Source of the DNA: Aedoeadaptatus nemausensis
GTDB lineage: Bacteria > Bacillota > Clostridia > Tissierellales > Peptoniphilaceae
Direction of reading: 5' to 3'
Assembly: GCF_903819165.1 (NCBI RefSeq)
Contig: NZ_CAIJCS010000026.1
Span: 79,824 to 143,823 of the forward strand
Length of the DNA: 64,000 nt
Numbering within the stretch: the first letter of the stretch is position 1; every line of letters starts with the position of its first letter. The notes under the pieces were generated by a model. The model ran no database searches. It saw only the letters and a list, made by a program, of their open reading frames with translations, and had not been told where the DNA came from. This document shows, piece after piece, positions 32,367-41,490 of the stretch. Both the position numbers and the translations under genes were made by a program.

Positions 32367-33821
32367 CTAATCCATTAAGTGATTGCCGTGAGCCGTGGTA
32401 AACAGGCCGAGCACGGTGAAAAATTCCAAGCGTCCCAATAACATCAGGGAAGAAAAGAGCAATTTAAAACCCGGTGCAAAATTTGAAAAAGTGTTGGTGG
32501 GTCCGAGACCGGAAAAACCCGGCCCTACATTGGAAAGGCAGGTGAGGGACCCGGAAAAGGCCGTCAAAAAGTCCACGCCGGATAAACTTACGATCACTGT
32601 AGACACGGCGAGGATCATAAAATATACCACGGAAAAGGCGACGATTCCCAGAATGACCCGGTCTTCTACGATCTTTCCGTTGACCCGAATGGGCATGACC
32701 GCATTGGGATGAATGGATTTAAATATTTCTCGCTTTACGATTTTCCAAAGCACGAGGATACGAATAATCTTCATACCCCCTGCCGTAGAGCCGGCGCAGG
32801 ATCCGAAGAAGTAAAGGCCGAGCAAAATACATTTCGAAAATTCCGGCCATAGATCGTAGTCCATGGAGGCGAAGCCCGATGTGGATATAATACTCGTCAC
32901 CTGAAAGGCCGCCTCGCGAAAGCCGAGTCCGATCTTCATGCCCGTGGCGAAAATTAAGTTCAGGGCGATGAGGACGATAGCGGAAACGACGATTCTTAAA
33001 AACAGTCGATACTCCTCGTCTAAAAACATCTCTCGCCAGTGGCCTCCGGCAAGCCGGGAGTAAAGGCCGAAGTTCGTGCCGCAGATCACCATGAAAATAG
33101 ACATGGTCACCAAAACCGGCGTGTTGTTCGTATACTGACCCGCGGATGCCACGTGGGAGGAAAAACCCCCGGTGCCTACGACGCCCAAAGTATGGATAAC
33201 GGCGTCGAAAAGGGTCATGCCGCAGAGTTTTAAGAGCACAAATAAAACGATGGTTATGAATAAGTAGATCTTATAGAGGGCGACGGCGGTATTTTTCATT
33301 CTGGGCTCCACCTTGCCGGCGACGGGTCCCGGTGTCTCCGCTTTAAAAATGCGGAAGCCGTTGGTGCCGGCTCTCGGAAGGAGGGCCAGAGTAAAGACCA
33401 AGATCCCCATACCGCCGATCCAGTGGGTCATGCTTCGCCAAAGGACCAAACTTCTGTCTACCTTTTCGATATTGTCGATTACCGACGCTCCCGTGGTGGT
33501 AAAGCCCGACACAATTTCAAATATGGCGTCGATATAGGTCGGGGTCGCGCCGCCCAGATAAAGGGGCACAGCACCGAAGAGGGACACGATGACCCAGCCA
33601 ACGGCGACGATAAAGAGGCCGTCGCGGCCGCGAATCCGTTCGGTCTTTTTCGGCGTAAAATAAAGTACCGCGCCGACAAAGGCACAAAAAGCGATGGCGA
33701 TTAAAAAGGCCATGACGCTCCCGTCCCCGTTGATTTTACCGTAGATTAAAGGCGGCAACATAAAGGCGCCTTCCACGGCGAGCAGCACGCCTAAAACATT
33801 AAATGCCGCGCCGTAATTCAT
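32367..33821 (-). CDS. trkH: TrkH-family potassium uptake channel
   Basis: 484 residues, eight to ten membrane segments with four pore-loop repeats such as 'SGFTTTGASVIDN', 'GVVGTGGFSSH', 'SIISTSGFASMD' and 'SCLSNVGPGFSGLGP', each keeping the filter Gly. It carries K+ into the cell, controlled by TrkA. I chose the ATG at 33821, eight bases after GAGGAGG; the start lies inside the end of trkA (23-bp overlap). Confidence 0.94.
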   Translation of the reverse strand: MNYGAAFNVLGVLLAVEGAFMLPPLIYGKINGDGSVMAFLIAIAFCAFVGAVLYFTPKKTERIRGRDGLFIVAVGWVIVSLFGAVPLYLGGATPTYIDAIFEIVSGFTTTGASVIDNIEKVDRSLVLWRSMTHWIGGMGILVFTLALLPRAGTNGFRIFKAETPGPVAGKVEPRMKNTAVALYKIYLFITIVLFVLLKLCGMTLFDAVIHTLGVVGTGGFSSHVASAGQYTNNTPVLVTMSIFMVICGTNFGLYSRLAGGHWREMFLDEEYRLFLRIVVSAIVLIALNLIFATGMKIGLGFREAAFQVTSIISTSGFASMDYDLWPEFSKCILLGLYFFGSCAGSTAGGMKIIRILVLWKIVKREIFKSIHPNAVMPIRVNGKIVEDRVILGIVAFSVVYFMILAVSTVIVSLSGVDFLTAFSGSLTCLSNVGPGFSGLGPTNTFSNFAPGFKLLFSSLMLLGRLEFFTVLGLFTTAHGNHLMD

Positions 33822-35178
33822 GGAAGAAGCCTCCTCGATCGTCATAGAAATATTGTTTCATCGTTCGCACATTCTTATGTTTGCAGAAAACGATAATGCG
33901 ATCCCCCTGTTGCAGCTTCGTTTGGCCGCTTGGAATAATAACGTCCTGTCCCCTTACGATGGCGGCAATTAAAATGCCCTTGGGAAGGGAAAGATCCATA
34001 AGGGGCGTATTTAAAATCTTCAGATTATCGTTTAATTTAATCTCGGCGATTTCCGTATCTCCGTCGTACATTAAGTTAATGGCCAAGGCATCTTTTCCTC
34101 GGATCAGTTTTAAAATTAAAGAGGCCGTAATAAAGCTCGGGTTAAAGGTGGCGTCGAGATTTAATTTATCCAAGACGCTGATGAAGTTCACGCGGGAAAT
34201 CTTCGCCACAGATTTCGTAATTCCCTCTTCTTTCATGGAAAGGGCCATTAAAATATTCGTTTCATCGATGCCCGTGGCGCCGACAAAGGCGTCGTACGAA
34301 TGGATTACTTCCTCTTCCAGCACATTGAAATCCGTGCCGTCTCCGTGGATGACCACCGCTTCCGGGTGGCGCTCTTTTAATGCCACCGCTTTATCGTGAT
34401 CCTTCTCGATGACGAGAACGTCGATTCTGTCTTTTAAAAGCAGGCCGCAGAGATAATCTCCGAGCTTCCCGCCTCCTAAGATCATGACGCTCTTCGTAGG
34501 CTTCACCGCCTGCACATTGGAGTGTTCCCGATCGAATGCGTCGATGCTTTTCCGCGCTCCGATGACGAGGATCACGTCATTTTCCTTCAGCATGGTGCTG
34601 CCGTTGGGGATGAAAGTATAGCCCTTACGGGAGACGGCGGCAATGAGAAGATTATGGAGATTTTTTAAATCCATCAGCTTCTTATTGACAAATTCCTTCT
34701 CCTGCCCCACGTTAAATTCCACGAGCTTTACCTTGCCTCCGGCAAACTCGTCGCTCATAAGAGAATATTTTTTCAGCAAATACTTCTCGATGGCCGTGGC
34801 GGCAGCGTGCTCGGGATTGATGACGTAGTCGATATCCAGCTCTTCTTTGATCAGGCGAATTTGGGAGTGATATTCGGGGTTTCGAATACGGGCGATGGCT
34901 CGCTTGCATCCCATTTTTTTGGCGATGCTCGTCACCAGAACATTAGATTCGTCGCTGGTCACCGTGCCGATGATCAAGTCGTATTTTTCAATATTGAGCT
35001 CTTTTAAAATATTAAAATCCAAGGCATTGCCCGTAATGGTCAATACATCCAGCTCGTTATTTACTTTTTGGATCACTCGGGGATCGTTATCGAGTACCGT
35101 GATCTCTACATTTTCTTCTACGAGGGAGCGGGCGAGCCTCATGCCCAATTTTCCCCCGCCTACAACCAATGCGCGCAT
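33799..35178 (-). CDS. trkA: TrkA, NAD-binding regulator of K+ uptake
   Basis: 459 residues, two RCK repeats. Half 1 starts 'RALVVGGGKLGMRLARSL' and half 2 'VMILGGGKLGDYLCGLL', both with GGGKLG dinucleotide loops, and each ends in a TrkA-C domain. It gates TrkH in response to nucleotides. First gene of the operon trkA-trkH-trkA-like. Confidence 0.95.
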   Translation of the reverse strand: MRALVVGGGKLGMRLARSLVEENVEITVLDNDPRVIQKVNNELDVLTITGNALDFNILKELNIEKYDLIIGTVTSDESNVLVTSIAKKMGCKRAIARIRNPEYHSQIRLIKEELDIDYVINPEHAAATAIEKYLLKKYSLMSDEFAGGKVKLVEFNVGQEKEFVNKKLMDLKNLHNLLIAAVSRKGYTFIPNGSTMLKENDVILVIGARKSIDAFDREHSNVQAVKPTKSVMILGGGKLGDYLCGLLLKDRIDVLVIEKDHDKAVALKERHPEAVVIHGDGTDFNVLEEEVIHSYDAFVGATGIDETNILMALSMKEEGITKSVAKISRVNFISVLDKLNLDATFNPSFITASLILKLIRGKDALAINLMYDGDTEIAEIKLNDNLKILNTPLMDLSLPKGILIAAIVRGQDVIIPSGQTKLQQGDRIIVFCKHKNVRTMKQYFYDDRGGFFHELRRGI

Positions 35179-35199
35179 GGCGTTCTCCTTTTAGTCTTC

Positions 35200-35427
35200 T
35201 TACTCTTTTTCTCTCGCTTCTTTCGCTTTTTTCAGCTTTTCGGGCGTAATATCGTTGCCCTCATCGTCCACGACCTTCGTGTTTAAAAGCTGCTGGCGAA
35301 AGCCCTCTCTGAATTCCTTTAAATATTCCTTGCGGAGACGATCCCGTTCTTCGATTTCTTCCGGGGTCAACTCCCTTTCTTTGGCAATTTTTGCCAGCTC
35401 GTTTATTCGGGGTAAGCTATTTATCAT
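35200..35427 (-). CDS. DUF896 family protein (YnzC-like)
   Basis: 75 residues: 'RINELAKIAKERELTPEEIEERDRLRKEYLKEFREGFRQQLLNTKVVDDEGNDIT' is the full DUF896 signature. The family is small, helical and widespread in Firmicutes; its role is not settled (links to the SOS operon in Bacillus). It sits 21 bp upstream of trkA and is divergent from the next gene. Confidence 0.92.
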   Translation of the reverse strand: MINSLPRINELAKIAKERELTPEEIEERDRLRKEYLKEFREGFRQQLLNTKVVDDEGNDITPEKLKKAKEAREKE

Positions 35428-35452
35428 TATGATTCTCCTTATTCTATCTTTG

Positions 35453-35480
35453 TTGAAATTTCATTACATTATAGTACAAT
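35453..35480 (+). promoter_or_regulatory. Promoter of the LOR-like gene
   Basis: -35 TTGAAA, 16 bp, -10 TACAAT, 21 bp before the start codon at 35502. Confidence 0.65.
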
Positions 35481-35501
35481 GAAAAGGAAGGATGTGACAG
35501 C

Positions 35502-36026
35502 ATGATACGATGTAGTTTGCAGGCTATCTCGCGGGTTCCGGCCGTCGTCGACTATACTTTTTACGACCCGTCCGGTCTTAAGATTTTAGAGACGAAGGGC
35601 GATGTGATTCAAACGAGTATCGCCTCCGCTTTTCGCGAACTTCCCATTATACCCTATACTCTATCACTAATCGATGCCGATGGAAACGAAGGTTTTTCCC
35701 TAAAAAAGAAAACCGTCGTCACCCAAACTGCGCCGGCATTTACACTTGATTTTCCCGAAGGCTCCGTGGACTTTTTAGAAGACAGGGAGCGCTTCAGTTT
35801 GCCCAATACATCGTTCCATTATAGGGGCGAGCGTTACGATATAACGGGCTTTGTCCGCGCGAGAACTTTTTACATAAAGCGAGGCGACGAAGTTCTGGCG
35901 AGCTACAAAGGCAAGCTCATAGCCGGCGGAAAGGAATACGAGATTACCGTGGAATCCGGCGAACTTCCCCTCCCCGTCTATTTGGCCACGGCCATCGTAT
36001 TGGATGTTTTTTTCCACAATTATTAA
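35502..36026 (+). CDS. Possible LURP-one/tubby-C-like protein
   Basis: 174 residues, all beta-rich with a hydrophobic last helix ('LPLPVYLATAIVLDVFFHNY'). Paired strands such as 'DYTFYDPSGLKILETKGD' and 'SLIDADGNEGFSLKKK' resemble the YxjI/LURP-one fold, whose central hydrophobic helix also ends near 'DAxFHN'. I do not recognise it firmly. The ATG has AAGGAAGGA upstream. Function unknown. Confidence 0.55.
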   Translation: MIRCSLQAISRVPAVVDYTFYDPSGLKILETKGDVIQTSIASAFRELPIIPYTLSLIDADGNEGFSLKKKTVVTQTAPAFTLDFPEGSVDFLEDRERFSLPNTSFHYRGERYDITGFVRARTFYIKRGDEVLASYKGKLIAGGKEYEITVESGELPLPVYLATAIVLDVFFHNY

Positions 36027-36071
36027 TCCCGCCCTCCCGTCCCTGTTCGGCGGCGAGGAGGGGATTTTTTT
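36025..36071 (+). terminator. Intrinsic terminator after the LOR-like gene
   Basis: GC-rich inverted repeat (AATCCC-CCTCC...GGAGGGGATT) followed by T7. Reading through would enter the beta-helix gene. Confidence 0.75.
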
Positions 36072-36108
36072 ATCACTTTTTCATGACTTTTCAGAAAACG
36101 AGGTTATA

Positions 36109-36522
36109 ATGAAGTATCAATTAAATTGCAAAGGCAATGTCATCTTGGGAGATAATATTACCTGCGGCGAAAATGTCGTGCTGGACGCAAAAGACGGCAC
36201 CATTCGCATTGGCGACGGTGTCGTCTTAGGACAAAATACTAGAATCACAGGCGGCAGCGAAAACAAGACCGTCATCGGCAAATACACCCATATCGAAGAT
36301 GATGTGACGATCACCATGGCTTCTATCGGCGAATACGCTACCCTTAAAAAAGGAGCTTCCGCAGATCCCTTCGTCTACACGGGAGATTACAGTATATTGG
36401 AAGAAAACGCCCATATGCCGGAAAACTCAAAGCTTCCCTCCCGGGCCGTGGGTGAAGGGGATCCCTTTTCCATTACCAGGGGCCTCAGCGCCGAAGAGCT
36501 CGAAGAAGCGAAAAGCCGCTAG
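36109..36522 (+). CDS. Left-handed beta-helix (hexapeptide-repeat) protein
   Basis: 137 residues from the ATG at 36109 (GAGGTTATA upstream), not the longer frame that would start in the terminator. Repeats like 'GNVILGDNITCGENVVLDAKDGTIRIGDGVVLGQNTRI' are the [LIV]-G-x4 turns of trimeric gamma-carbonic-anhydrase/acyltransferase-like helices. No obvious catalytic His triad is visible. Its stop lies in a CTAG shared with tadA. Confidence 0.7.
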   Translation: MKYQLNCKGNVILGDNITCGENVVLDAKDGTIRIGDGVVLGQNTRITGGSENKTVIGKYTHIEDDVTITMASIGEYATLKKGASADPFVYTGDYSILEENAHMPENSKLPSRAVGEGDPFSITRGLSAEELEEAKSR

Positions 36523-36965
36523 GGACGAAGACTTTTAAAAAAAGTCCGCATCATCTCCCCGCATTCCTCCTCGAGAACGCCGCGACGCACATCGACGCTG
36601 TGATTAAAGGCGCGAAAGGCGGCGAGATTTACTACCGAACCCGCCGCGCCGAAGCGTGGGTTTTCCGCGCCGATCACCAGGCGATCCACCCGGGCATTTA
36701 ATATGGCCCCCATACACATGGGGCATGGCTCTACGGTGACGTAAAGGGTGGAGCCGATACGTCGACCCTTTTTCTTCGACGCCTCGTCGATGGCCATTAT
36801 TTCCGCGTGGGCCAAGGCCGAATCCATGGATTCGCTTTGATTGTGCCCCCGCCCGATAATTTCGTCCTCGTCGACGATCACGCAGCCGATGGGCACCTCG
36901 CCCATGGCCGCCGAGGCCCTCGCCTCTTCCAGGGCAAGGCCCATATAATACGCATCTCGATCCAT
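36519..36965 (-). CDS. tadA: tRNA-specific adenosine deaminase
   Basis: 148 residues with H-A-E ('HAEIMAIDEA') and P-C-P-M-C ('TVEPCPMCMGAI') zinc/catalytic motifs and 'NPRFGAAGS', typical of TadA. It deaminates A34 of tRNA-Arg(ACG) to inosine. It ends in the same CTAG as the convergent beta-helix gene. Confidence 0.94.
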   Translation of the reverse strand: MDRDAYYMGLALEEARASAAMGEVPIGCVIVDEDEIIGRGHNQSESMDSALAHAEIMAIDEASKKKGRRIGSTLYVTVEPCPMCMGAILNARVDRLVIGAENPRFGAAGSVVNLAAFRAFNHSVDVRRGVLEEECGEMMRTFFKSLRP

Positions 36966-37043
36966 AATTACCTCCTCCGTCTATCCTATCACGTGGGGAG
37001 GAATAAATAGAAGCCTTACGACTATCTTAAAGAAAGGAGCATC

Positions 37044-37874
37044 ATGAATATTTTTATTTCATTCGATATGGAAGGCATCGCCGGCATCGATCGCTTCAGC
37101 GACGAAATCAAGCAGACCAAACGCTATAGCGACGCCATTCACGCCCACGTCCGCGCCGTCGTCGAGGGGATTCAACACTCGAGTCGAAACGACGAAGTGG
37201 AACATATTACCATTGTGGACAGTCACGGAGAGGGCAAGAATTTAGATTATCTGCTCCTTTCGGAAATGGACCCCCGCATCGAACTTATCAGCGGCTATCC
37301 GCGAAAAGATTTTATGATGACGGCCATCGAGGGCCACGATATCGCCTTTTTCTTAGGCTACCACGCCGGCAGCGGCCACCATCACGGCAATATGAACCAC
37401 AGTTACTCCACCCATTTCCACCGCGTCACGGTAAACGACATTAAGGTTTCCGAAGCCATGATCAATCAAATCGTCGCCAAAGATTACGACGTGCCCGTAG
37501 GCCTCGTCATCGGCGACAGCGGACTTTACGGCCAGCTGATCTTGGAAGGCTACATGCCCTATGTGGAATATGTGGTGACGAAAGAAAGCTTGGGCCACAA
37601 TGCCGTGCGCCACAAAAACTTCGCCCTGCTTCGCCGGGAGATCGTCGAGAAAGTGGACAAGGTTCTCTCCAAAGATATAATGTCCCTTCCCCTGGGCGAT
37701 ATTTACGCTCCTTACCGCGTCGTCGTGGAAACCAATCGCACCCTCCACGCCGATAAAGTGGAAATCGTGCCGGGTATTTCCCGCCTGGACGGCTACCGGG
37801 TAGGCTTTACCGCCGAAACGGGAACGGAGCTGATCGACACGCTGATGACTCTCGAGGCCATGTGCCGCGTTTAA
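37044..37874 (+). CDS. dppA: D-aminopeptidase, M55/DppA family
   Basis: 276 residues: 'FISFDMEGIAGI' (metal Asp and Glu), 'IVDSHGEGKNL', 'LGYHAGSG' and 'SYSTHFHRVTVN..VSEAMIN' match the zinc ligands of Bacillus DppA. The enzyme hydrolyses D-amino-acid peptides, probably from peptidoglycan turnover. RBS AAAGGAG. Confidence 0.92.
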   Translation: MNIFISFDMEGIAGIDRFSDEIKQTKRYSDAIHAHVRAVVEGIQHSSRNDEVEHITIVDSHGEGKNLDYLLLSEMDPRIELISGYPRKDFMMTAIEGHDIAFFLGYHAGSGHHHGNMNHSYSTHFHRVTVNDIKVSEAMINQIVAKDYDVPVGLVIGDSGLYGQLILEGYMPYVEYVVTKESLGHNAVRHKNFALLRREIVEKVDKVLSKDIMSLPLGDIYAPYRVVVETNRTLHADKVEIVPGISRLDGYRVGFTAETGTELIDTLMTLEAMCRV

Positions 37875-37891
37875 TCGTAGAAAGGATCTTT

Positions 37892-38536
37892 ATGAAAGCC
37901 ATCGCATTTGATTTTGACGGAACCCTTATCGACTCCATGGGCATGTGGCGCCATTTAGGCCGCAACTTTGTGGAATCCAAAGGCAAAGAATATACCGACG
38001 CCATTCACGATAAAGTCACCACCATGAGCTTGAATCAGTCCAGCGCTTTTTTTAAAAAAGAACTGGAGCTCCCGGAATCCGTAGAGGATATCTTTAACGA
38101 AATGGGCGACATTTTAAGAGAGGGCTATTCCTACACCCTTCCCTTAAAAGAAGGGGCGCTGGATCTCGTGAAGCGAGCTTACGAGCGGGCTCCTCTCGTC
38201 CTCGCCACCGCCACCAATGAAGAATTTTTAAAGCCCGCCATGGAGCGCTTCGATTTAGATCCCTATTTCCAATTCGTACAGACCTGTAACGGCGTGGGGA
38301 TCGAAAAGAGCGACACGAAATTTTACGATATCCTCGCCAAAAAACTCGGTGAAAAGCCGGAGGATATTCTATTTTTCGACGACGCCCATTACGCCGTCGT
38401 GGCGGCGAAAGAATACGGCCTCTACACCGTCGGCGTCAAAGACGATTCCAACTCCCCCTACTGGGATGCCATCGTTGAGACCGCCGATGAAGTGGTGGAC
38501 AGCCTTCTGGATGTAGATTTGGAGCGGTATTTTTGA
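37892..38536 (+). CDS. HAD-family hydrolase
   Basis: 214 residues from the ATG at 37892 (GAAAGGA upstream). Motif I 'AFDFDGTLIDSMG', a helical cap, motif II 'LATATNEEF', motif III Lys in 'GIEKSDTKFY' and motif IV 'ILFFDDAHYAVVAA'. Domain order is that of phosphoglycolate phosphatase/beta-phosphoglucomutase-like enzymes; substrate unknown. It overlaps the VanZ-like gene by four bases. Confidence 0.88.
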   Translation: MKAIAFDFDGTLIDSMGMWRHLGRNFVESKGKEYTDAIHDKVTTMSLNQSSAFFKKELELPESVEDIFNEMGDILREGYSYTLPLKEGALDLVKRAYERAPLVLATATNEEFLKPAMERFDLDPYFQFVQTCNGVGIEKSDTKFYDILAKKLGEKPEDILFFDDAHYAVVAAKEYGLYTVGVKDDSNSPYWDAIVETADEVVDSLLDVDLERYF

Positions 38537-39096
38537 TTCGCTACGCGCTGAAGGTAACGCCCCTGATTTTTATCGTCGCCTTTTTAGGCTTCTCTCTTAT
38601 TCGCACCCAGGTCTTCGGAAAGTACAAAAAAAAGAGCAATCGTCGTCGGGAGCGATTACTCTTACTCTTTGCTACTTATGCCCTGTGGCTCGCCTTCTTT
38701 TTACTCGTCAACAATCGACTCCTGGAATCCTGGGGCGTGCCTCTGGGTGTAGACACGGAAAGCAGCGATTGGCAATTAAACTTAATACCTTTTAACACGA
38801 TCCGATTGTTTATACAACACGGCACCCCGTCGAGCATCTTCTTAAATATATGGGGCAATGTGTTGATCGGTATTCCACTGGGGTTTTTAACGCCCGTTCT
38901 CTTCGAAAAAATGAAAAAGCCCCTACCCCTCTTTCTTACCTACGGGCTTATTTTCATCGCCATCGAATCCGTGCAATACCATATCGGCAGAAGTGCCGAC
39001 ATCGACGACTGGCTCCTCAATATGGGGGGAATCGCCCTCGGCTACTTCCTTTCAAAGCACCAGGAGCTCTTCCATCCCAAGCGATACAGACGATAG
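38533..39096 (+). CDS. VanZ-like membrane protein
   Basis: 187 residues, four or five membrane helices, with VanZ-family patterns 'LNLIPFNTIRLF', 'NIWGNVLIGIPLGFLTPVL' and 'IESVQYHIGRSADIDDWLLNMGGIALGYFL'. VanZ itself modifies teicoplanin sensitivity; most family members have no known role. TTG start, overlapping the HAD gene stop. Its stop lies in the stem of a shared terminator. Confidence 0.9.
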   Translation: MIRYALKVTPLIFIVAFLGFSLIRTQVFGKYKKKSNRRRERLLLLFATYALWLAFFLLVNNRLLESWGVPLGVDTESSDWQLNLIPFNTIRLFIQHGTPSSIFLNIWGNVLIGIPLGFLTPVLFEKMKKPLPLFLTYGLIFIAIESVQYHIGRSADIDDWLLNMGGIALGYFLSKHQELFHPKRYRR

Positions 39097-39117
39097 CACC
39101 TCCGGGTGCTATTTTTT
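39093..39117. terminator. Terminator overlapping two convergent stop codons
   Basis: ATAGCACC/GGTGCTAT stem with a four-base loop and T6 on the plus strand. The TAG of the VanZ-like gene (39094-39096) and that of the convergent hydrolase (39109-39111) both lie within the stem arms. Confidence 0.88.
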
Positions 39118-39879
39118 ATGGAGAAACTTAAGAATCTCCCTCGCCACCCTTTCTCCTTGATTGTAGAGGAGAAAGTGGCCGCCCTCTAATATTACAAGTT
39201 CACAATCGGGATAATATCTCCTGAGGTCCAGAGCGTCGTCTACGGAAACCACTCTATCCTCCGTACCGTGAATAATTAGAACGGGAATATTCCGTGGATT
39301 ATGCAGGGAATAGCGACGCATGGCGCGGTAGGCATCCGGTCCGTTTCGCTGAAGGAGGGCTTCCTCGATTAAATGCAGATAATCTTGAGGAAGCTCCCCG
39401 TCGAAGAGATCGCGGCCGAGCATGGCCCGGATCCGTTCTCTCTTGGAATCCCTCCGGTTTAAAAGAGAAAGCTTTTCGCCGCCCCCTGTGATCAGGGCGG
39501 GAAAGGCGATTCCCTCGGCCCCGACGGAGGAAAGGAGCACCATCTTTTTTACACGAGGAGAGAGCTTCGCAAGCTCCATGGCGACGATGCCGCCGAAGGA
39601 CCAGCCCACGACGGTTACCTCCTTCATATCCATGGCTCCCAAAAAAGCCACCATATCCTCGGCATAATCTTTCACCTCTTTGTGGCGCCTGCTGTAGCTG
39701 CTCCTCCCGAAGCCGCACATATCCGGCGCAAATACTCTCGACCTGGTCGCCAGGGCATCGATTAAAGGCACCATGGCCAGGGAGGATGAGCGATTGCCGT
39801 GGAGCACCAACACATCGGGGCCTCTTCCTTTTTTTATATAGGCGATGGACTCGCCGCAAACATCTATGTAATGATCCAT
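39109..39879 (-). CDS. Alpha/beta hydrolase
   Basis: 256 residues: 'VLVLHGNRSSSLAM' (oxyanion loop), 'VVGWSFGGIVAMELA' (nucleophile Ser), 'IIHGTEDRVVS' (acid) and 'LEGGHFLLYNQG' (His) form a full catalytic triad. Close in type to proline-iminopeptidase/MhpC-like enzymes; substrate unknown. Convergent with the VanZ-like gene. Confidence 0.88.
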   Translation of the reverse strand: MDHYIDVCGESIAYIKKGRGPDVLVLHGNRSSSLAMVPLIDALATRSRVFAPDMCGFGRSSYSRRHKEVKDYAEDMVAFLGAMDMKEVTVVGWSFGGIVAMELAKLSPRVKKMVLLSSVGAEGIAFPALITGGGEKLSLLNRRDSKRERIRAMLGRDLFDGELPQDYLHLIEEALLQRNGPDAYRAMRRYSLHNPRNIPVLIIHGTEDRVVSVDDALDLRRYYPDCELVILEGGHFLLYNQGERVAREILKFLHKK

Positions 39880-39943
39880 CTCTCTGTCTTTCTAACTTGT
39901 CACTGGCGGACCGCTTTTCTATAATGAGGATAAGGAGGACGCC

Positions 39944-41170
39944 ATGCGAACCATATCTACAAAAGTACGCGTCGGCCCATCAAACGACGTGCAAATAGCC
40001 GACGCTTACCTGGCGCAAAACGAGACGGGCTTTGCCCTCGTCATCGACATTATCAACAATACTTACCAATCCATACGCTATTTAAAACTAGACGTCTTAT
40101 TTATTAACGCCTTCGGGAAATTTATCTTCGACGAAACCGTCTTTCAACACGGCTTCGAAAATCTGGATCTGAAGCCCAAATCCCTTTCCTTCCTTCCCTA
40201 CTGGATGCTCGACGAACGCCATCACACGGCGCGAGGCGTGCGCATCCGCATCTCGGAGGTTCACTTCGACGACGGCACGCGGAAATACTACGACCGAACG
40301 AAAGAATATTATCAGACCGTGCCCATCATTACAAAGGACAAGCGAGACGAGTTGAAAAAACTCTTCGGCCCGGATTTCTACACCTACGGCGGTCGCTACC
40401 CCAGCCTCTGGCGCTGTATTTGCGGCTTCGTCAATTCCAATGAGGACGAGAACTGCCGCTATTGCAAGCGCTCGATGGATTTCGTGCTTTCCGCCGTTAC
40501 CGAACGGCAGGTCAATAAAAAACTCTTCCAGCTCTACATCGACAGAGATCGGGAAAAAGCCGAGCAGTCGACGATCACGGAGCAGACCATGCCCATACGT
40601 CCTCTGGATGAAATCGACTTGGAGCGGGGCGAAGAAAAAGAAGAACACGTTCTTTCAAAGAAAAAGCGCATTCTCCTTTTCATCGTTATTTCCGTAAGCA
40701 TCATCGCCATAAGCGCATTCGCCTTTAAAGTTTACGATGCCGTCACCGTGCGGCGCCATTACGAACAGGCGCAAAACTACATCGCCGCCGGCGATTACGA
40801 CAAAGCTTCCGATATTTACGACACTCTGCCGCCCATTGTGGAAAACAAAGACATGGCCCTTAAAATCGAGGAGCTTGACGGCCTGAAGGCCTCCGCCGAT
40901 CATTACAGGCAAGGCCTCGAGCTCCATCGCGCGGGAAACCAGCTCGGCGCCTACGCCCATTACCGCAAGGTGGTGGAGGGCGATCGCCAAAATTATTTGA
41001 ATGCCGTCGCCATGATGAGGAGCATCGAAAAGGCAACCCTTCGCAAAGTCGATACCCTGATCCGCGAAGACAAAAGGGACGAGGCGAAAAAGCTCCTGGA
41101 TTCACTCTGTGAACTGAATCCGGAAAACAAAGAGCTTCGCCGGGAAGGCGAAAAGCTCTTTACCAACTAG
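39944..41170 (+). CDS. Zinc-ribbon, membrane-anchored TPR-like protein
   Basis: 408 residues in three parts: a beta-rich N-terminal region (1-140), a zinc ribbon with 'WRCICGFVN' and 'ENCRYCKRSM' (about 155-180), one membrane segment (about 242-262) and a helical C-terminus with TPR-like units ('YEQAQNYIAAGDYDKASDIYDTL', 'YRQGLELHRAGNQLGAYAHY'). The cytosolic zinc ribbon plus exported TPR layout suggests an envelope scaffold; I do not recognise a named family. Its end overlaps the PspC gene by 11 bp. Confidence 0.72.
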   Translation: MRTISTKVRVGPSNDVQIADAYLAQNETGFALVIDIINNTYQSIRYLKLDVLFINAFGKFIFDETVFQHGFENLDLKPKSLSFLPYWMLDERHHTARGVRIRISEVHFDDGTRKYYDRTKEYYQTVPIITKDKRDELKKLFGPDFYTYGGRYPSLWRCICGFVNSNEDENCRYCKRSMDFVLSAVTERQVNKKLFQLYIDRDREKAEQSTITEQTMPIRPLDEIDLERGEEKEEHVLSKKKRILLFIVISVSIIAISAFAFKVYDAVTVRRHYEQAQNYIAAGDYDKASDIYDTLPPIVENKDMALKIEELDGLKASADHYRQGLELHRAGNQLGAYAHYRKVVEGDRQNYLNAVAMMRSIEKATLRKVDTLIREDKRDEAKKLLDSLCELNPENKELRREGEKLFTN

Positions 41171-41354
41171 GTTCTTCGGGAATCAGAAGAGCACATAAAA
41201 TATAGACGATGAGCCCGCTGCCGCCGCCCAGAGCGAATAGCACCCAGATGATGCGCACTAAATTGGAATCGATGCCGAAATACTCGGCGATGCCGCCGCA
41301 GACACCGGCAATTTTACGATCGGTAATACTTCTGGTTAATTTCTTATTCATCAT
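41160..41354 (-). CDS. PspC-domain membrane protein
   Basis: 64 residues that make up one complete PspC domain: 'RSITDRKIAGVCGGIAEYFGIDSNLVRIIWVLFALGGGSGLIVYILCALLIPE'. Family members sense or stabilise membrane stress. AGGAGG stands before two adjacent ATGs; either may serve. Confidence 0.93.
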   Translation of the reverse strand: MMNKKLTRSITDRKIAGVCGGIAEYFGIDSNLVRIIWVLFALGGGSGLIVYILCALLIPEEPSW

Positions 41355-41459
41355 AACCTCCTAATGTAGAATCTATTCCATTGATACCCATCAAATAGGA
41401 GAGGAAAAACAGAATCTTTACAAATACAGAAGACGGGCCCGTTATTTCGATCCGAAAGC

Positions 41460-41490
41460 AAAAGAGAGACCTTAAAAGGCCTCTCTTTTT
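41460..41490 (-). terminator. Intrinsic terminator of the pan operon
   Basis: AAAAGAGAG-CC/GG-CTCTCTTTT stem with a small A/T loop, directly after the panC stop; T-run on the minus strand. Confidence 0.82.

Noticed and set aside
39299..39859. Long second frame (186 codons) inside the alpha/beta hydrolase gene
   Set aside because: Arg/Gly-rich shadow translation of a GC-rich gene; the other frame carries a full catalytic triad.
40097..40648. 183-codon minus-strand frame opposite the zinc-ribbon/TPR gene
   Set aside because: Antisense shadow without a ribosome site; the plus frame has zinc-ribbon motifs and a membrane segment.
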